From Eleusine coracana subsp. coracana (Eukaryota; Streptophyta; Magnoliopsida; Poales; Poaceae), in the NCBI GenBank assembly GCA_032690845.1, contig CM064432.1, forward strand, positions 55,736,071 through 55,800,070: a stretch of 64,000 nt of DNA, written 5' to 3'. The notes beneath the pieces were generated by a model. It searched no databases. It was not told the origin of the DNA and saw only the letters and a list, made by a program, of their open reading frames with translations. Positions 23,401-34,015 of this stretch are shown piece after piece (within the stretch, counting starts at the first letter, position 1; each line of letters starts with the position of its first letter). The position numbers were made by a program, and so were the translations under genes.

Positions 23401-24375
23401 AGAACCTGTATGGGCAGGACTAACACGGATCCTGGGTAACACAGAAGGAAGTATCACCCGGCGAAGTAGAAAGGGACTCGAGGATTAGAGCGATGATGTG
23501 ATAAGTCCAGTATCTGGCAAAATTGTTGGTTGTGTGCTTTTGTTGTGATATGACTAAGTATCATGATCGTGGAATCCCTGAGCTTCATGGTGGACTTGTG
23601 GGCGTGCCTGGGTGAAGTGGAAGCGTTATGTGTTTCCGAGGCTAAGAAGCATATAGCCTGTGGGTACAACGTAATAAGCTCTGCAGAGTTAACCCTAAAT
23701 CATTCACATGTCCATTGTCACTGGTCATGGCACACCAATCATTGGGCTCTCATTGATTAGCCACAAACCAGTCTCCTTGATGTGTGAGTGGGTGATGTGA
23801 TACCATGTTTTGGAAGTGCAAGGTTTGGATATGGAGATCCGTTCCTTTTAAAACCATGCGAACTGGTGGGAAGGGTATATATTCCCTCCAGGGCGAACCT
23901 ACTATAATATTGATAGGTCCCCCTCTTTTCTTGAAATCTATTCTTAGTGAACCCCACCTACTTAGTTGCTAGTGCAGATATTAAACCCCTGGCCTACATC
24001 CTTGCTATAGCCATTAATGCATGAGTTTACCCCTGAGTATTGTTAGTGCTTACTGAGTACCTTATGTACTCATGGTTTGTTAATTATGGTTTTTAGTGAA
24101 CGAACTCGCAAAGAGTGAAAACAATAGGGTTTTGTCGTATGCTCAAGTTTGCCTATGGATAAGATGTGATGTGATGATTGAAGTGAACCAGTCTTCTGTG
24201 CCCAATTTCCGCTACCATGTCTGGATTGTAACTTAGCCATGTTTGGTAAGTCATCCGTATATCCTCGTATTGTTTTAGTACTGTATGGATTTGAGATAAT
24301 CTGGTTGTGCATACCAACTACTGATCCAGGGATTGGTACAGGATTCAGAGGATGCCCCGGAGGTGGGGTGTCACA
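20494..24375 (+). mobile_element. Solo LTR 2, 3.9 kb, same class as solo LTR 1
   Basis: The 3882-base segment starts TATAACACCC (first dinucleotide TA where TG is expected) and ends GGGGTGTCACA, with a perfect 5-bp target duplication. It has the same plan as solo LTR 1: AT-rich start, GC-rich core (20760-22070) with overlapping meaningless frames, TATAAAA at 21730, degenerate ccccagac/ctttcta repeats (22250-22470), and a long AT-rich 3' part. No primer site, polypurine tract or pol is inside. It lies within the minus-strand LTR element, so it is younger than that element. Confidence 0.85.
21730..21736 (+). promoter_or_regulatory. TATA box of solo LTR 2
   Basis: TATAAAA in the context ggctataaaaaccaacg is followed by a CpG-rich leader and an ATG at 21873. 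This is the likely U3/R promoter of the LTR. Confidence 0.6.
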
Positions 24376-25758
24376 ATGATTCACTTGGCCGCTCAATGTG
24401 TGTAAATCCTCACCAAGGCATTGAAGTTGTCTCTATTTGTTCCTACTTCTAAATAAGGCTTATGTGGAGCTCTGGGTAAGGAATAATAGAGACATACTTG
24501 CAACACATATATTGCTAAACCAAAAGACTAAACCCATGGAGAAACAAATCATACAATCTAATCAAGATGTGCATGTGTGTGGAATGTGGTGGAATAGGGA
24601 TAGAATGGTGGATACTCCCTTTTGTGTAGACTCTCTCTTTCTTTAACAAGCACTTGGGCATGGCTATTTCTTTTTCTTCTTTTTTATCATGCTCAATATT
24701 CAGAGCAAGTATTTATTCTATTTTTGATAACCATGTCATCCATGCAACCAATTGAGAGAGAGTCATAACGTGATATTCATGAAGTATTTATTTTGCTAAC
24801 TTCTGGGATAGAAGTTAAGCATATGGAAGTGGATGCAATGGAATACTATTGCTATCTCCCGGTGTAGGAGCATTAGCAAATGATGGTGGATGTGTACATG
24901 GATCCTGATCATAAAAGCATGAAATGGATCTCATAAAGGTTGCAAGCATTTTGATAAAGCTCAATGTAAAAACAAGCAGCATATGTGGAAGGTTTTGCAA
25001 TGAAGTATAACATATGCCCGTGGTAGGAATTTTCATCATTGAGAAACTTCTCAATTTTATCATTTTGAAAAACAAAATCTTCGGGTGTTAAGCTTCACTT
25101 GGGACAAAGATCATAGAAGCCCTATTCTAACCATATCATGTCTCATAACAACCTAGACTTAGATCATGCACTTTGTGACCCACAAGTATTCAAGTTCAAG
25201 GTAAGCATGTTTAGCCAACAAACTCAAAAACTAGGAGAGTACTAAGTTCAAGGTAAGTTTCCGTATAGTCGTGGTGCTCTCGTAGCTGCCCCTAGATATG
25301 ACGAAATTGGTCATCACTGTGCTGCTGCCACTCTTGGGTGGCCTGGGCGTGAGTAGCAAAGATGTTTCACATCTCACCCATTCTCATGACCAGATCGTTT
25401 ATCCTCCTCATAAGATCCCTCAATCCTGAACCATAGTCATGATGACCAAAGCCCAAAAACGAGCAATGTCCATCGTGATGTGGAGGCGTTCCGATCAACT
25501 CAGGCCATGTCCCCATTATGCACTACTAGCTTGATGCCACGACGAACCTCCAATCTCATACTGCTACGTTGTAAACTCCTAGGCGGGATCGCCGGAGTGT
25601 TCTGAGCCTGTAGAATAATCATGGACCGGTGGTGGAGTCGTGGTTGCGCTAGTGTTGGCATGCAGTATTCCTAATTAACATGCATGGTGAGAATGTTGAA
25701 TCCTCCTTTATATTGAGTAATATTGATGGTTGGAAATGGTATTTAACAACTATCAAAA
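24376..25758 (-). mobile_element. Internal and 5' remnant of the minus-strand LTR element
   Basis: The sequence between solo LTR 2 and the target duplication at 25759 belongs to the internal region and the stub of the 5' LTR. No conserved domain is visible. Bases 25274-25660 are only partly open on the minus strand and contain Gln/His-rich wording. Nothing else is identifiable here. Confidence 0.5.
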
Positions 25759-26700
25759 GTAGGCTTGTGTGGCTCTCTTACGATGCAGCAGAGTGTTGAA
25801 GTCATTTGACCTGTCATGAAGTCTATAAGAAAAGACTTCCAACATAGTAGCATGTTTCCGCTTGATCTTCTTTGACTCAGGACACTATCGATAACTAATG
25901 TTTTCGTGGTAACCATCTTCACTATAAGGGAACAATATTGGATACTACATTGTCATAAACTTGCAGTTATTCTCATGAACCCTGCGTAGGTTGCCTACTC
26001 GATCTTGTACGAGTAATCACGATCACCATCACGTTCACCTAAATCACCAACAACCAATCCAACAACTTCAGATGCTATATGAGCACTAAAAATATCACCA
26101 TGCTTATCAGGAGAACCAAACAATCTAATGCAGTACCAATAATCTTCATTTTCAGCAAGCCTATCACGGGCTACTCTAAATAGACAGACAATCAGATTAT
26201 GGGCATTAAACATTTGTATCAGGGCAGTAACGATGTCTTCATTAGACCTGAAGGTACTATTATAGTACGTACCAACCTGCAGTATATTCCTCAGTTCATT
26301 CTCAGTATCAAATATATATAGTTGAGCATACTCAGGGCGTTCCTTCTTCGAGCAGAAGTGAGCCAATACGGTGACAAAGCTGCCCGCTTATCTTGAAGAT
26401 ATATGGTTCTCGACCATCATTGACAGAATCAATTACATTTACACCCATGGATGTGAATGCCAACATAGAATTGTAATACCTTATATTCTCAAAGAAATAA
26501 GGTATTACAATTCTATGTTCTAGTGAGGAGGCTATATAGGGGCTCATCAGGCGGCTTGTACGGAGGTAGGATAACCTTTCCTTCTCTGAAACATTTATTG
26601 TATTTTAGTGTTGTCATGCAGCGATGTCGGTCAATGCATTCTTCATACTAAACAAATGCCCCGCAATAATGACAGACGCAACTTGGTGGTCCAAGATTCA
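25759..26700 (-). pseudogene. Helitron Rep, N-terminal part, broken
   Basis: Minus-strand pieces match the front part of plant Helitron Rep proteins. From 26690 downward there is a CxxCGA zinc-finger-like start, then a GKVILPPYKPPDEPL stretch, NIRYYNSMLAFTSMG (about 26485-26440), a short PYIFKISGQLCHRIGSLL block, YAQLYIFDTENELRN (about 26330-26280), a LIQMFNAHNLIVCLFRVARD segment, and near 25890 a QYPILFPYSEDGYHEN-like stretch. Frames change at about 26370 and there are stops. The coding order continues into 18374-16984 across the inserted retroelement. A perfect foldback at 26462-26519 disrupts it. Confidence 0.8.
26462..26519. repeat. Perfect 23-bp inverted repeat with 12-base loop
   Basis: The left arm 26462-26484 (starting aacatagaattgtaatacc) and the right arm 26497-26519 are exact reverse complements around the loop attctcaaagaa. 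It lies within the Rep N-terminal coding sequence. One arm matches the expected Rep reading (ENIRYYNSM), so the other arm is an added inverted copy. Confidence 0.95.
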
Positions 26701-27069
26701 ATGGTGAGCGTACATGTAGAAAGTAAGAAATAACATGAAAAATTAAAATAGGGTTTGGCAGTAGATATAATCATCCATATTTTGTTGTCCACTTTTGGAA
26801 TCCTCATATTGATCGACGGAGTTACGAATATTTTGGAGTCACGACCGTTGGTGCATCATGGAACGAGCTGGGGATGATCTTTTGTGCAAATAACAGGGTT
26901 GAAGTCTATTTTGCCATGATTTTAGGTTGAAATTTTTAGGGATGACATTTTGTGCCCGTGAGAGTATTTGGATTGATAACCTTTTGTGCTCATGATAGAT
27001 TGTTTGTAAGGATAACCTGTATTGTCTTTTTAGGTGGAATATTTCAATGTAATGTTTGATGTGAATGTT
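26701..27069. other. Spacer between Helitron remnant and LINE, no gene seen
   Basis: AT-rich sequence with a recurring tgatcttttgtgc-like word at about 26875, 26942, 26978 and 27010. I see no coding potential and no terminal motif for either neighbour. Confidence 0.4.
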
Positions 27070-29178
27070 CATCTTTTACAAGGAATAAAAATCTATCAAG
27101 GAGCACCAAGCGTTTCACACCTGCTTTTTGCGGACGACTCTCTCATTCTGATGAAGGCTGCAGAATCAAATGCTCATCAGCTAAATGATATCCTTGGCCT
27201 GTATGAAGAATGCTCAGGACTAGAAAACCAATAAGGAGAAGTCAGTTGTGATGTTTAGGAATAATATAAGTAGTAATAGGAAGGGGGCAGCAAAAGAGGT
27301 CCTTGGTTTGGATTCAGAGACTTGTAATGAAAAGTACCTAGGTCTCCTAGTGTACATTGGCAGGTCGAGGAAAGAAGCTTTCCAATTCATAAAAGATCAC
27401 ATATGGAATCGTATTCATGGTTGGCAGGAAAAACTCCTATCCAAAGCCGGGAAGGAAATACTCATTAAAGCAGTAGCTCAAGCAATTCCCACATATGCGA
27501 TCAGTACTATGATTTGCCAATACTGGTGGAGCCAACAAGAAAAGGATAAAGATCATTGGCTAGCATGGGACAAACTACTCCAACCGAAAAAAGATGGTGG
27601 TCTGGGTTTCCGTGATTTGCATGCCTTCAATAACGCGATGTTGTCTAAACAGGGGTGGAGGCTCCTGCACAATCCCCATTCTCTATGTGCCCGAATCCTT
27701 GGTGCCAAGTACTACCCAAATGGCAACATTCTAAATGCACAAAACAGGCAAGGGGCATCGTATACATGGAGGAGTATTTTAAAGGGTCTAGACATTGTCA
27801 AAAAAGGGATGATTTGGAGGGTAGGTGATGGAGAAAACATTCATATTTGGTCTGATCCATGGCTGCCTAGGGGAACTACTAGGGGACAATGTACACACCA
27901 TGGTCCAATTTTACTGGACAAAGTAAGCGAACTTATCAATCCTGTAATAGGTCAGTGGGATGTTGAACTTGTTAGAGACATTTTTGGTCCTAATGATGCA
28001 ACAATCATCTTGGCAATCCCACTACGAGATCATATGGAGGATTTCATAGGTTGGCACTTTGATACAAAAGGTATTTTTAGTGTCAAATCTGCTTATAAAG
28101 TCTTCATAGATAATGAGGCTACTGAGCATGGCCCTAGTACTGGCGCTACTGTCCACAATCCAACAATACAGTCTGACTTCCCATGGAAGAAGATATGGAG
28201 CCTGAAATGCCCAAATAAGATCAAACAGTTTGTGTGGCGCCTAACCCATAACAGTCTGCCATTGAAGAGGAAATTTCAGGGTGTGGGATGGACATTGATA
28301 CTTTATGCCCAAAGTGTCATCGACTAGATGAGGATGGAGGTCACTTGTTCTTTAAATGCAAATTTGCAAAGTCAGATTGGCGTGAGCTGCTAATAGAGGA
28401 CAAGATATTGAAGTTGGCAGTTAAGTGCTCTGCTCTAGAGGTGATCAGAGAAATTTTGCATTGGGACCCTGAACTACAGATCATAAGCTTCATTACCCTA
28501 TGGATGCTCTGGTCGGCCAGGAATGATGTAAATGCCAAGAATCTTATCAGAACACCTAGTGCGACTGCAAGCTCAATCACTAGGAAATATACAGAGTTTT
28601 TACAGACATGGGGAAAACAGCCAAGCTCTAATTTACAGGCTCAGAAGTGGTGAAAATCTGAAGTTGTTTTTTGTCAAGATCAATATTGATGGTTCCTACA
28701 ACGTAGGTCAGAGAACTGGGGGCTAGGGCTTCATTGCTAGAGATGACCAAGAAGACATTGTAGGCTCTGGAGCAGGAGGATTGATTTATGTATTGGTGCA
28801 TTGTAAGCAGAAGCTATCATGGCTCATCAGGCCCTGATGTTTGCTATTGATTCAGGAATCTCAAAGCTTGCACTGGTGACTGATGCGATAACTCTGAAGG
28901 CGTCCATCACAACTTCTTCAATGGACAACTCGTCTAATGGTGTCCTCTTTAGAGATCTCAAGTTTCTTATGCTTTCAGAGTTTGTGTGTGTCCGGGTTTT
29001 GCATAACCCACGTTCCTACAATGATGTTGCTGATGGCTTAGCGAATAAAGGCAAAAGCTTAGGCTCAGGTGTTATCCAAATCTGGCCTGAGTGTGTCCCA
29101 AACGATGTAAATCACCTTGTGGCCATTGACCTTGAGTCGGCCTTCAGTTAATGGAATATCTATTTCCATCTCAAAAAA
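27070..29178 (+). pseudogene. LINE (non-LTR) polyprotein, 5'-truncated: RT end, zinc-binding region, RNase H
   Basis: The piece starts inside the reverse transcriptase, reading HLLFADDSLILM (about 27118-27153; FADD is the catalytic motif of plant L1-type elements). A one-base insertion near 27230 shifts the frame, and 27248-28327 continues the RT thumb (KYLGLLVYIGR, GWQEKLLSKAGKEILIKAV) and the segment with WRVGDGENIHIWSDPWLP. A second shift near 28300 leads to the zf-RVT type cysteine/histidine region (LCPKCHRLDEDGGHLFFKC). Near 28660 an RNase H-like start (INIDGSYN) appears, followed by a stop, then 28819-29151 with NDVADGLANKGKSLG near its end. The short A-run at about 29171 is a likely remnant tail. 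The endonuclease and most of the RT are missing. Confidence 0.85.
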
Positions 29179-29179
29179 A

Positions 29180-29443
29180 GATGGATTTAAACAATTACAT
29201 TAAAAAATGTTTTATTGTCTTTTTGCTGACAGATAGACCATGGAGAAAAGTTTTGACCATTTTAGGATGAAAATGGGTTTCACCTACATCATAAGTATCA
29301 GCAAAGGTAAGAAACAGCCTGTGAAAGTTGAACTAAGGCCCACAAGATAAGTGTCGGTAATTCCAATATGTGTCGGTAATTGTCCACTATCGGCATAGAT
29401 ATCAACGGTTGGCAAAAGCCAACTAAGTCCCATAGGCTAAGTT
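29180..29443 (+). mobile_element. CACTA transposon end region, left part (split by element B)
   Basis: Repeated subterminal words of the type tgtcggtaatt (29351, 29371) and a tatcggca motif resemble the subterminal repeats of CACTA elements. The region continues after element B at 39547. The opposite end (CACTACAAG) is not found in this window, so the element is truncated or extends through older sequence. Confidence 0.5.
29439..29443. repeat. Target site duplication aagtt/aagtg, left copy
   Basis: aagtt precedes the LTR start and aagtg follows the other LTR end at 39547-39551. Four of five bases match, consistent with one later mutation. Confidence 0.65.
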
Positions 29444-30009
29444 TGTAAGGTTCATGACCATTGAGGTCACCCCAAGGTATGATGTTTTAGTGATGAATGA
29501 CAAACATGAAATATGACTAATGTCTATACGAGTTTTGTTCGTGTAGGAAACCTTTTCTACCTTATGATGATTGTCAACGGCATCCTTGGCGATTGATGAC
29601 AATGACCACAAGCATGGAGGCTTGTGAACTTGATGGAGTCCAAGGGTTGATGAAGAATGGATCAAAGAAGAGAACAAGCTATGGTGCAAGTGTTTGTAAC
29701 ACTTGTCTAGTTGTTAGGTCTTTGAGTCCATAGGAAAAACCGAACTATCAAGGGGGTCTAGGTCATTCTCTTAGGTCATGTCTAGTCAGTGATGTGCAAG
29801 GTTGCTCGGTGAAATCACAGGCACTAGTTGACAGTGGAGAAGCCAAGGAGTTGTTCGAAGAAGCCGGGAAAAAAAGTCAAGCGAGGACGACAAGTTTCAG
29901 CTTCTGGACATAGAGACCGGACAGAGGGGTCAGTGGTGACCGGACTATACGGTCACTATGTGGTTCTATCCAGAGGCTATAGTGCAGGAGCAAGGAATCT
30001 GTCTATGCC

Positions 30010-30235
30010 AGAGTCTGTACAGACCGGACGGTCCAGTCAGTAGGACTTGCACAGGGCAGAGAGGAAGCAGTTGCGCGAAATGTTTATGGACTGGAGAGAG
30101 AAACGGACCGGATGGTCCGGTCAGGTGACCGTACGGTCCGGTCAGCAAGAGTTTCAGCAGGGATCATACCCGTTTGTGCACAGTAATGTAGTGACCAGAC
30201 GGTCCGGTCAGGCAGTGACCGGACCGTCTGGTCGG
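30010..30235. repeat. Palindrome cluster in U3 of the 5' LTR of element B
   Basis: Several imperfect palindromes of the form gaccgga(c/t)ggtccggtc occur within 226 bases (for example at 30022, 30106, 30127, 30193 and 30217). They end about 50 bases upstream of the TATA box. Confidence 0.85.
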
Positions 30236-30287
30236 AAGGCCCAGAAGCTGATTTTATAGAGCAACGGCTAGTTTGAGGTTGGGAGCC

Positions 30288-30294
30288 TATATAA
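30288..30294 (+). promoter_or_regulatory. TATA box of the element B 5' LTR
   Basis: TATATAA in the conserved context gggagcctatataacttcg. The same site is at 38491 in the 3' LTR and 11730 in element A. Confidence 0.78.
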
Positions 30295-31357
30295 CTTCGT
30301 TGTTGGGGTCTTTGTGCCCCTCTTGGCCAATGGAATACCTGAGAGTATTTGGAAAGGTCCAAGAGGAAAAGAGGAGAGCACTAGGAGGAGATATTGCATA
30401 TCTTGAGAGTGCTAGAGGAGAGTAACTTGAGCATCTTGCACATCTAAGACTAGGGTGTCCTTGAGGGTGTGATCTAGATTGTTACTCTTGGTCTATGGTG
30501 AGACCTAGACTGGTTAGGTGTCGGTGATCAAGCCTATCATGATTGGTTGTGAAGGCCATCATATGTTTGTACACGGTTTGAGCCCGCCGTTGAAAGGGGC
30601 ATCGCTAGTGAGCGCCCGTGTCAGCTCGGGGAGTCCGGCAAGTTCTCGAGGGAGGTGAGCTTGTTCTTTGTGCAGCGGTGACGCACATCGTGTCTTCACT
30701 CTAGGAGTGATTACGGGCTTGTGGGCGAGAACTCCACTTGGTGGCGGGAGGGACCAGAACTCTGGCGGGAGTGGTCCAACGAGGAGTAGGGGAAGGCGCC
30801 ATCCTTTTGAGACCTCGGGAAAAAAATCATGAGACATCTCTTACTGTACTCCTTACTTTGATGCATTACTTTCCACATTTACATACCGTGCTATTCGTGC
30901 TTGTCTTGTTCTAGTTGGTTACCTTGTAGGCTTGCATGAATAGGCTTCTTTACTTGCTAGTAGTGCTTAGCCTTCATACTTGATCACTAGCATGTATAGG
31001 AGTTGCTTTGGCTTGATTGCTTACCCTTGTATGTGTTGTACTACTCATGCTCGTGTGCACTAGTTCCTTATCTTATAGCTTTTCTTGAGAAGGACTCCTT
31101 GCTAGCTAATTGTTTGCTTCCGCGTATCTTTGGTAACTAGCATGCATAAGAGTTGTATTGCCTTTGTGTGATCCACTAGTATGCTTAGGTTGTTGCTCCT
31201 TTTATAGGTTCATTATCTTGCTAGTGTGATCACCACTAGGATTGTGTAGGAGTTGATTTGAGTGGTCGGTTTTAGAAATTGGTAAATTTGGTACATAGTG
31301 CGAGTTCCTGATTCACCCCCCCCCCCTCCCCCCTCTCGGTCACTCGGTCCTTTCAAG

Positions 31358-31369
31358 TGGTATCAGAGC
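31358..31369 (+). promoter_or_regulatory. Primer-binding site of element B
   Basis: tggtatcagagc, the exact initiator-Met tRNA primer match, lies two bases after the 5' LTR end. Confidence 0.93.
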
Positions 31370-31423
31370 CAAGTGCTCATTATAAGGCTTAACTGCCTTG
31401 AGTAGTGACCGTATTGAGTTGGG

Positions 31424-32617
31424 ATGTCATCCCATTCAGGGCCGGGTCATGGCTCATGGAAGGATCGCTTTAAAAGCTACCTAAATGCCATGATCCCGGA
31501 TGAGTTAATGGATACTCTTGTGTACTTTGCCAATACCTTTACCGATGATCATGTGTATGATGATAATGATGATTGTGTGGATGTGCCTTGTACTAGTGAG
31601 TGTCGAGATATTACTAATGTTAACTTGATAAATTGCTCCACTAGTGTGTCTAATGTGATGAGTGATAATGATGTGTCTCTTGATCTTGCTTGCTCTACTA
31701 GCATGACTAGTTTTGATGATGTTTGTGAGCTTCCTATTGATCATGCTAGTAGTTCCCTTGTTGAGGAGTTCTTTGCTTTTCATGCTAATGACAATGAGGA
31801 CTTACTAGACTCTCTTATTCGCTTGTGAGGTATTGTGGACAGGATTGGGGCAACCTCTTTTGAGCTTCCCAAGATTGTGATAGTTGAGAAGATCCTCTCC
31901 TTGCTTCTGAGTAGCAAGCTCTTCTATGTCACCCTTGACCTTCTCATGGAGAAGAGTCTCTCCGTCGAGGACGTGATTGAGCTGCTCTTCAAGGATGAGG
32001 AGATCACCGCGAGCATGGTGGGGAAGAAGACATCCAAGACAAACCATGAAGTATCTTCAAGAAAAGGGAAAGAAGTAGCTTCGAGCTCAAACTTCTTTGA
32101 TCCCTCCACAAGATTGTCTTGCAACAGCTTCTACAACCCCTTCGGAGCAAGACATTCACCAAGTTTATCATCGGGTACTTCGTCAAGCTCTACCTCAAGT
32201 GTCATTCCAAGTTCTACTCCAAGCACCTTGGGTGGACTGAGCATTGGCGTAGGGGGAGCACTAACAACAATGCTCGCTCGATCATTTGAGATGATCAATC
32301 TTACGGCTTCGACTCCGGCGCCACCACCTCCTCCACCACAAGATCACCTTTGGCATCTTCATCGAGCTCACCAACAAGATCTCTTCTTTGAACTTGGTGA
32401 ATTTGTAAGAAATTTGAATGATGACCTTTGTGAGAATCTCTTAAGCATCTATAATCTTGTGTGTAGGATAAAGTCCTTCAGAGGACTTCGGAGGATTGCA
32501 CTATATGAAGTGATTGACAAGCTCCTCCAACAAATCACAACTCCTGAGAGGGGTTTCTTACTTGAGGAGGTAGTTAATAGGAGAATGAGCTCTCAATTGA
32601 GAGGGCAATGGAGATGA
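31424..32617 (+). pseudogene. Unidentified ORF in the gag position of element B
   Basis: The frame begins at 31424 (MSSHSGPGHGSWKDRFKSYL), 55 bases after the primer site. It runs 398 codons to 32617 with one in-frame TGA at 31826-31828. The first part is Asp/Ser/Cys-rich. The second part has a Lys/Ser-rich linker, a Ser/Thr-rich stretch, a run of prolines (about 32310-32340) and a helical C-terminal part. No CX2CX4HX4C zinc knuckle is present, unlike gag of element A, and there is no obvious similarity to that gag beyond a WK near the start. It may be a highly diverged or rearranged gag, or an acquired sequence. I do not assign a function. Confidence 0.55.
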
Positions 32618-33039
32618 TACTCGTGCTTCACTCACAAGTGAGACACGTGCTTGAGCATGTCACTGGACTCTATGATCCTCCCCATTACTACATCGACCTT
32701 GACAATGTGCACATGGGGGATGGTCATGGACATTGGAGGTATCGTGCTCCTCACTATCCTATCAAGAGGAGACTGCTGGATGGGATAGCAAGAATCCCTA
32801 TCTATGAGGATGGTCTTATTGCTCGACACAATGAGGTTAGTGCTAGTCAATCAAGTAATGCTTTGGATACTAACCCTTCTTCCTCTAGTGCTTGTCTTAT
32901 GGCTACCACTAGGGTCAACTACAAGAGTGGAGGTACTCATTGGATTCTTGATAGTGGGTACACTCAACATATGACCGGGAAGCCAACCATGTTCGCCACT
33001 ATTGATGAAGACGAAGACAGTGAGGACTTTTGGGGATAA
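32608..33039 (+). pseudogene. pol: Aspartic protease region of element B pol
   Basis: The retroviral-type protease cuts the polyprotein. This frame overlaps the end of the upstream ORF and contains WILDSGYTQHMTG; the catalytic Asp is residue 115 (codon 32950-32952). The family usually has Cys where Tyr follows DSG here. The frame closes at 33039, but the homologous sequence (TFGDNSKG) continues in the frame used from 33002, so a one-base deletion lies near 33005-33035. Confidence 0.8.
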
Positions 33040-34015
33040 CTCAAAGGGGAGAGTTAGAGGCTCGGGCAAGGTGGCCATCACAAATGACCTCCATATCTCC
33101 ATAGTCTTTCTTGTGGAAACCCTCAACTTCAAACTTCTGTTTATTGGTCAACTCTGTGACATGGGTTTCAAGTGCACATTTGATGAGGATGGTGCAACGA
33201 TTGAGAATTCTAAGAGAGGGCTAGTATTCCATAGAGTAAGGCATGGGAACTTGTATGCCACGGGCTTCAAATCAAGCAATATGCCACCAAGAACTTGCCT
33301 ATTCACTAAGGCATCCAAGGGATGGTTGTGTCATAGAAGACTGGCACATGTTAGAATGAATCAGCTCAAGAAGATTGTCAAAAGGAATCTAGTTGAAGGA
33401 ATCAAGGATGTGACCTTTGAGAAGGACAGACTGTGCAGCGCTTGTCAGGCAGGAAAACAAGTTGCATCTTTATATCCCACCAAGTCATTCATGTCTACAT
33501 CTCATCCTCTAGAGATCTTGCATATAGACTTGTTTGGGCCAACAAATTACAAGAGTCTGGGAGGTAATCTATATTGCTTGGTGATTGTCGATGATTTTAC
33601 GAGATACACTTGGACCTTCTTTCTTGTGGACAAATCTCAAACCAGTGGTATCTTCAAAAAGTTTGCAAAGAGAGCAAAGAATGAATTCAATGCTAGCATT
33701 GTGAAGATAAGGAGTGACAATGAGACTAAGTTCAAGAACACCACAGTAGAGGAATACTGTGACAAGAAAGGGATCAAACATGAATTATCCGCCACATATA
33801 CTCCCGAGCAGAATGGAGTAGTGGAGAGGAAGAACAAGACATTCATCACTCTTGCTCGTGCTATGTTGGATGAGTATGAAACTCATGAGAGGTTTTGGGC
33901 GGAGGCAATCAACACGACATGCTATACCTCCAACCGTGTCTATCTCCATCGGTTGTTGAAGAAGACGCCGTATGAGCCATTGGTGGGACGGAAACCCAAT
34001 GTTTCCTATTTCTGA
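33002..34015 (+). pseudogene. pol: Integrase region of element B pol
   Basis: Integrase inserts the cDNA into the genome. The zinc-binding part has H111, H116, C145 and C148 (HX4H...CX2C). The catalytic core has D176 (in HIDLFGP), D239 (in RSDN) and E275 (in NGVVERKN); D239 and E275 are separated by exactly 35 residues, the D,D-35-E signature. The conserved Gly and Glu after SDN are replaced (SDNETKF). The frame ends in TGA at 34013-34015 where homologues normally continue with Arg before VFGCKCYI; the same frame stays open beyond it, so a CGA-to-TGA change is likely. Start chosen only as the first Met of the open stretch. Confidence 0.88.

Larger units (their letters stand above)
18380..25758 (-). 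mobile_element. LTR retroelement (minus strand) inserted in the Helitron; 5' LTR mostly deleted
   Basis: The element is bounded by gtagg duplications. Reading on the minus strand, its right LTR is 20173-18380, with ends TGTTGACA and TGTCAACA. A short copy of the LTR start, about 90 bases, remains at 25758-25669; its terminus is eroded (tatcaaaa). The rest of that LTR is missing. The polypurine tract (minus: ttaggggagtt, 20174-20184) abuts the LTR. The internal parts at 20174-20488 and 24381-25668 have no recognisable pol. A Gln/His-rich stretch near 25280-25350 may be gag-derived. It resembles non-autonomous Ty3-gypsy-type elements with TGTTGAC ends (inference). It is split by solo LTR 2. Confidence 0.75.
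29444..31355 (+). mobile_element. 5' LTR of element B
   Basis: Begins TGTAAGGTTCATG and ends CCTTTCA. In the first 104 bases it differs from the 3' LTR at about five positions. It holds the CCGGAC palindrome cluster (30010-30235), TATATAA at 30288, and a C-rich tract at 31316-31333. A primer site follows at 31358. Confidence 0.95.
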
